64,000 nt of DNA from Bog-756 sp963701325 (GTDB lineage Bacteria > Actinomycetota > Acidimicrobiia > Acidimicrobiales > RAAP-2). Location: the NCBI GenBank assembly GCA_963701325.1, contig OY969604.1:3348001-3412000 (forward strand), read 5' to 3'. Of this stretch, positions 60,626 to 64,000 are shown piece after piece; position 1 is the first letter of the stretch; the number at the start of each line of letters is the position of its first letter. The position numbers and the translations under genes are program-made. Below the pieces are notes generated by a model, which did no database searches, was not told where the DNA came from, and saw nothing but the letters and a program-made list of their open reading frames with translations.

Positions 60626-61196
60626 GGTCCGACCCTGGCGCGGCGCCTGATGGGCTGCGGACGAGATCCACGTAGTGCTCGATCATCGTCAGCGATGCGG
60701 CGAAGTCCCCGTCGACCTCGCGCCGCGGCAGATCGCGGAATCGGCCTCCAGCGTCGCTGGCGCAGAATCCCAGGAGCACGGTGCTGATCACCCGTTCGGT
60801 GCGGACCACCTCGTCCTCCGGCACCCCGGCTTCTCGTAGCGCATCGGCCACCACCACCCGGAGGTGGACCCCTTCACGGATCTCGCGCTGCTGGGTGAGG
60901 ACGGCGAACACAGCCGGATGCTCGAGGGCACTCGCCCGGATGGCCTGGGCCAACCACCGGAGGCGCTCACGCCAAGCCATCCGCGTGGGCGGTTCCGGTA
61001 TGTCATGCACCACGAGGCGGGTCACGCCGTCCAGCAGGTCCTTCTTGTTCGAGACGTGGCGGTAGAGAGCCATCGGAGTCACCCCCAGGCCCTCGGCCAC
61101 CCGGTGCATGGTGACTGCGGCCAGGCCCTCCTCGTCGGCGATCCGCATCGCGGTGGTGATGATCGCTTCGCGATCGATCAGCAGCTGTCGAGTCAT
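60612..61196 (-). CDS. TetR-family transcriptional regulator
   Basis: A 194-residue TetR protein with HTH VTMHRVAEGLGVTPMALYRHVSNKKDLLD and a C-terminal domain of the type seen in tetracycline-repressor-like proteins. It is convergent with and overlaps the kinase by 14 bases, so the two are not one unit. Its target may be its own promoter region, which is AT-rich. Confidence 0.9.
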   Translation of the reverse strand: MTRQLLIDREAIITTAMRIADEEGLAAVTMHRVAEGLGVTPMALYRHVSNKKDLLDGVTRLVVHDIPEPPTRMAWRERLRWLAQAIRASALEHPAVFAVLTQQREIREGVHLRVVVADALREAGVPEDEVVRTERVISTVLLGFCASDAGGRFRDLPRREVDGDFAASLTMIEHYVDLVRSPSGAAPGSDLRND

Positions 61197-61261
61197 GGGA
61201 TCGCTCCTTCAGCATCCGCTGGTCGTGAGTCGCTCTGGTGGTGATGACGTTCCGAAAAACG

Positions 61262-61304
61262 GTCTATGCCGTACACACACAGACGATATGTATATGACAT
61301 AGAC
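61262..61304. promoter_or_regulatory. AT-rich control region of the tetR gene with inverted repeat
   Basis: A local AT-rich island in GC-rich DNA upstream of tetR. GTCTATG (61262-61268) and its exact complement CATAGAC (61298-61304) flank a centre with the alternating TATGTATATGACATA run. Likely promoter and operator of the TetR gene. Confidence 0.4.
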
Positions 61305-61323
61305 GAGATCGGCAAAAGTTGAC

Positions 61324-61395
61324 CGGCACCCCAGCCACGCCCGGCACCCCAGCCACGCCCGGCACCCCAGCCACGCCCGGCACCCCAGTCACGCC
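61324..61395. repeat. Four 18-base tandem repeats downstream of leuA
   Basis: CGGCACCCCAGCCACGCC occurs four times back to back from 61324, the last copy with one change (C to T). No gene covers it; it lies between the leuA stop (61450) and the tetR control region. Possibly a minisatellite with variable copy number. Confidence 0.8.
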
Positions 61396-61449
61396 AGCCC
61401 CGCCCGCCAGGCGACCCCACCGGCCGGCGCCCACCGAATAAGGACGAGA

Positions 61450-63198
61450 TCAGTCGGCAGTGCTCGGGCGGCGCTCGAGAGCCCGGTTGGCAGCGCTGAC
61501 CACGGCGGCCAGCGACGCGTCGAGGATGCTCGAGTCCATGCCGACTCCCCACCAGGTCGAGCCGTCGGCGGCTTCGGCTTCGACGTATGCGACCGCCGAG
61601 GCACCGCTACCCGAGGTCAGGGCGTGCTCGCTGTAGTCCTTGACTTCGAACTCGACGCCGAGGTGGGCCCGGAGCGCGCCGACCAGTGCGTCGATCGGCC
61701 CGTTGCCCTCACCCATGACCGTCAGGGGCTTCCCATCGACCAGGAGCTGGGCGGTGACCGTCGTACGGCGGCCGCCGGTGGTCACTTCGGTGCCGAGAAG
61801 GCGCAGACCGGCCTCCTCTGACAGGTAGGTGCGAGAGAAGACGTCCCACATCTCTCCGGGCCGGATCACCGTTCCGGTGTCCTCGGTGACCGACTGGACC
61901 TGCTTCGAGAACTCGATCTGGAGTCGGCGGGGAAGATCGAGGCCGTGCTCGGTGTCCATCACGTAGGCCACGCCGCCCTTGCCCGACTGGCTGTTGACTT
62001 GGATGATGGCCTCATAGGTCCGTCCCGTGTGGCTCGGGTCGATGGGCAGGTAGGGCACTTCCCACTTGTCGTAGTCGTCGCCGAGGGCCTCGAATCCCTT
62101 CTTGATCGCGTCCTGGTGCGAGCCGGAGAAGGCGGTGTACACGAGGTCGCCGGCGTAGGGGTGCCGGGGGTGGACCGGCATCCGGGTCGCGAACTCGGCC
62201 ACCCGGCGGATGCGGTCGATGTCGCCGAAGTCGAGGGCCGGGTCGACGCCCTGGGAGAAGAGGTTCATGGCCAAGGTGACCACGTCGACGTTTCCCGTCC
62301 GCTCGCCGTTGCCGAAGAGGGTCCCTTCGACCCGGTCTGCGCCGGCCAGCACAGCGAGCTCGGCTGCCGCTACCGCTGTACCCCGGTCGTTGTGTGGGTG
62401 GAGGCTGAGAACGATCGAGTCGCGGTTGCGGATGGTCCGACCGAACCATTCGATCACGTCGGCATAGACGTGGGGCCCGTACATCTCGACGGTGTTGGGC
62501 AGGTTGAGGATGATCGGGTGGTCGGGGCTGGGTTCGATGACCGCCATGACCGCTTCGCAGATCTCGACCGCGAACTCGGGTTCCGTCCCGGTGAAGCTCT
62601 CCGGCGAGTACTCGTAGCGAATGGCCGTCCCCGGCAGGTCGGCCTCGAACTTCTTGCACAGTCGCGCAGCGTTGACCGCGATGTCGACGATGCCCTGCCG
62701 ATCGAGACCGAAGACGACCCGTCGCTGGAGCGTGGAGGTGGAGTTGTAGAAGTGGACGATCGCGCGTGGTGCGCCGCGCAGTGACTCGAAGGTCCGCTCG
62801 ATGAGCTCCTCCCGGCACTGGACGAGCACCTGGATGGTCACGTCGTCAGGGATGAGATCCCCGTCGATGATCTCGCGCTGGAAGTCGTAGTCGGTCTGGG
62901 AGGCCGACGGGAATCCGACCTCGATCTCCTTGAAGCCGATGTCCACGAGGGTCTGGAAGAGGCGCATCTTGCGCTCGGTGTCCATCGGGTCGACCAGCGC
63001 CTGATTGCCGTCGCGCAGGTCCACGCTCGCCCAGCGAGGGGCCACCTCGGTCTGCCGATTGGGCCACTCCCGGTCGGGCAGGACCAGCGGAACGAATGGG
63101 CGGTAGAGGTGGAAGGGCATCGGCGAGACGTCGCATGGCATGGCGAGGCGCGGCCGTCCGCCGGTGCCGGTGGCTGTCGTGTGCTCGTGGTCGCTCAC
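61450..63198 (-). CDS. leuA: 2-isopropylmalate synthase
   Basis: A 582-residue LeuA, first enzyme of leucine synthesis: acetyl-CoA plus 2-oxoisovalerate to 2-isopropylmalate. The catalytic barrel has SVDLRDGNQAL, FKEIEVGFPSASQTD and the metal motif SLHPHNDRGTAV. The C-terminal domain (from about 440) is the leucine-sensing LeuA dimer domain, ending VGMDSSILDASLAAV, so feedback inhibition is likely. I choose GTG 63198, preceded by AGGGAG. Regulation by an attenuator is visible upstream. Confidence 0.96.
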   Translation of the reverse strand: MSDHEHTTATGTGGRPRLAMPCDVSPMPFHLYRPFVPLVLPDREWPNRQTEVAPRWASVDLRDGNQALVDPMDTERKMRLFQTLVDIGFKEIEVGFPSASQTDYDFQREIIDGDLIPDDVTIQVLVQCREELIERTFESLRGAPRAIVHFYNSTSTLQRRVVFGLDRQGIVDIAVNAARLCKKFEADLPGTAIRYEYSPESFTGTEPEFAVEICEAVMAVIEPSPDHPIILNLPNTVEMYGPHVYADVIEWFGRTIRNRDSIVLSLHPHNDRGTAVAAAELAVLAGADRVEGTLFGNGERTGNVDVVTLAMNLFSQGVDPALDFGDIDRIRRVAEFATRMPVHPRHPYAGDLVYTAFSGSHQDAIKKGFEALGDDYDKWEVPYLPIDPSHTGRTYEAIIQVNSQSGKGGVAYVMDTEHGLDLPRRLQIEFSKQVQSVTEDTGTVIRPGEMWDVFSRTYLSEEAGLRLLGTEVTTGGRRTTVTAQLLVDGKPLTVMGEGNGPIDALVGALRAHLGVEFEVKDYSEHALTSGSGASAVAYVEAEAADGSTWWGVGMDSSILDASLAAVVSAANRALERRPSTAD

Positions 63199-63315
63199 TG
63201 GAGACTCCCTTGCTGGTGGGACTGGGTGCTGCTGGTCGTGCCCGTGCTGGTGGCGGTGCCGGGAGGGCCGGGGCTCCACGGCCTGGCTGCGTTTGCCGAC
63301 CTGCGTGCGCCCAAC

Positions 63316-63346
63316 AAAAAACCCCCTGGCCCGAAGGCGCAGGAGG
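63316..63346 (-). terminator. Intrinsic terminator of the leuA attenuator
   Basis: On the minus strand a GC-rich stem with a TTCG tetraloop (63346 down to 63322) is followed directly by six T's (63321-63316). It lies between the leader peptide and leuA, the position of an attenuator terminator. One bulged base breaks the stem. Confidence 0.85.
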
Positions 63347-63351
63347 TTGCG

Positions 63352-63375
63352 GGCGAACGCGGTGTGGCGTTCGCC
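63352..63375 (-). promoter_or_regulatory. First hairpin of the leuA attenuator
   Basis: GGCGAACGC and its exact complement GCGTTCGCC pair around a 6-base loop, one base past the leader-peptide stop. A ribosome stalled on the Leu codons would mask its 5' arm. The downstream GCCCG can alternatively pair with CGGGC in the terminator, giving a possible antiterminator. Confidence 0.7.
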
Positions 63376-63376
63376 G

Positions 63377-63415
63377 TCAGGTAAGGAGCAGGTCCGAGAT
63401 CGTCACCGTGTGCAT
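63377..63415 (-). CDS. leuL: leuA leader peptide with three consecutive Leu codons
   Basis: A 12-residue ORF, M-H-T-V-T-I-S-D-L-L-L-T, with codons CTG CTC CTT in a row just before the stop, the control codons for leucine-dependent attenuation. It is followed by two mutually exclusive hairpins and a terminator before leuA. The start lies about 3 bases from a predicted transcription start, so it may be read leaderless. Confidence 0.85.
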   Translation of the reverse strand: MHTVTISDLLLT

Positions 63416-63424
63416 CACCGTTCC

Positions 63425-63453
63425 ATGGTGCCAGGGGCGCGTCGGCCCGTCAA
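63425..63453 (-). promoter_or_regulatory. Candidate leuA promoter
   Basis: On the minus strand TTGACG (63448-63453) and CACCAT (63425-63430) are spaced by 17 bases. The -10 match is weak, but it places transcription start near 63418, just ahead of the leader peptide. Confidence 0.45.
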
Positions 63454-63489
63454 GGATGGTGCGGTTCGCCGCGGCGCTGGCGGACCGGC

Positions 63490-64000
63490 TCAGATCCGCT
63501 CGAAGTTGCGGGCGAGCTCCCAGTCGGTCACGACCGTGTTGGCCGTGGCCCACTCCTGCCGGGCGGTGTTGACCAGGTGCTGGTGGACTTCGGACCCGAA
63601 TGCCTCGGCGGCCACCTCGCTCGCCTCCAGGGTTGCGATGGCATCGGGCAGGGTGGAGGGGATCCGCGGCACGCCCGACGTCTGGTAGGCGTTCCCGGTG
63701 AAGGCCGGCTCGAGCTCGAGGGAGTGGTCGAGGCCCCAGAGGCCGCCGGCGATGGCCGCGGCCAGGGCGATGTACGGGTTCACGTCCGCCCCGGGAATCC
63801 GGTTCTCGAGGCGCCGCCCCTCTCCTCGGCCGACGGCCCGGAAACCGCAGGTCCGGTTGTCCTCGCCCCACACGACGGCGGTCGGCGCCCAGGAGTCCGG
63901 AACGAAGCGCCGGTAGGAGTTCACGTAGGGTGCGAAGCACCAGGCCAGTTCTCCGGCGGTACGGATCTGGCCGGCGGCCCACTGGGCCCCGAGTTGGGAG
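63490..64000 (-). CDS. Glutamine synthetase-family protein, C-terminal part only
   Basis: About 169 C-terminal residues; the N-terminal part is beyond the window. ELAWCFAPYVNSYRRFVPDSWAPT, then AVVWGEDNRTCGFRAV and ENRIPGADVNPYIALAAAIAGGL are active-site and subunit-contact stretches of the GS fold. Actinobacteria carry several such homologues (GlnA2-4 and gamma-glutamylpolyamine synthetase types) and I cannot tell which this is. It is transcribed toward leuA, 37 bases upstream of the leuA promoter. Confidence 0.9.
   Translation of the reverse strand, partial: SQLGAQWAAGQIRTAGELAWCFAPYVNSYRRFVPDSWAPTAVVWGEDNRTCGFRAVGRGEGRRLENRIPGADVNPYIALAAAIAGGLWGLDHSLELEPAFTGNAYQTSGVPRIPSTLPDAIATLEASEVAAEAFGSEVHQHLVNTARQEWATANTVVTDWELARNFERI

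Noticed and set aside
61324..61395. CRISPR array
   Set aside because: The 18-base units are directly adjacent without spacers and no cas genes are nearby.

Overview
This is a very GC-rich window (roughly 70% by eye) from an actinobacterium-like genome. Genes are dense, start codons are often GTG, and 4-base stop/start overlaps (ATGA or GTGA) are common. A full mycofactocin locus, mycofactocin-type SDRs, a lipobox substrate-binding protein, a long eukaryote-like IleS and a leuA attenuator all fit Actinomycetota. Acidimicrobiia or a relative is my guess; nothing in the window proves it. I see no tRNA, rRNA, CRISPR array, insertion sequence or prophage, and no gene-free stretch longer than about 300 bases.

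Layout. 1-7054 (minus): a cut-off polysaccharide deacetylase, a Gfo/Idh/MocA oxidoreductase, a TIM-barrel sugar isomerase, a four-subunit 2-oxoacid:ferredoxin oxidoreductase and an acyl-CoA-ligase-like protein that lacks the usual catalytic lysine. A TetR regulator and a cupin diverge from it. 8133-15293: an MMPL exporter, a phosphatase, a membrane protein, a PIG-V-like mannosyltransferase, an acyl-CoA dehydrogenase and an acetyltransferase. 15294-21266 (minus): a response regulator and histidine kinase followed by two lipid-linked sugar glycosyltransferases. 21527-25077 (plus): a redox island with a small Ser/Thr-rich membrane protein, ApbE, a ferric-reductase-like haem protein, a NuoF-like protein and a ferredoxin. 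25136-30251: an MFS carrier, a membrane protein, a cold-shock protein, a VOC protein, and two membrane-anchored proteins sharing an ectodomain, one of them fused to a GH43 glycosidase.

30335-44382 holds the most interesting system. It is one long minus-strand operon, mftA-mftB-mftC-OYE2-SDR-OYE1-etfA-fixC-fixX-etfB-mftE-SDR-mftF, with mftR divergent. It makes the peptide redox cofactor mycofactocin and carries a FixABCX-type electron-transfer flavoprotein module inside the biosynthetic operon. No mftD is present in the window, one OYE gene carries two frameshifts, and mftF has a highly charged insertion encoded by a polypurine tract. Downstream of mftR lie an RpiB-like isomerase and an MtaD/DadD-like deaminase, which could recycle the 5'-deoxyadenosine released by MftC.

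44425-64000: two SRPBCC proteins, an acyl-CoA synthetase, a 14-helix MFS exporter, an Rrf2 regulator beside a sulfonate-type ABC importer, an acetyltransferase, an Fpg/Nei DNA glycosylase, ileS, an FGGY kinase, a TetR regulator, leuA with a clear Leu-codon attenuator, and the C-terminal part of a glutamine synthetase-family gene cut by the window end.
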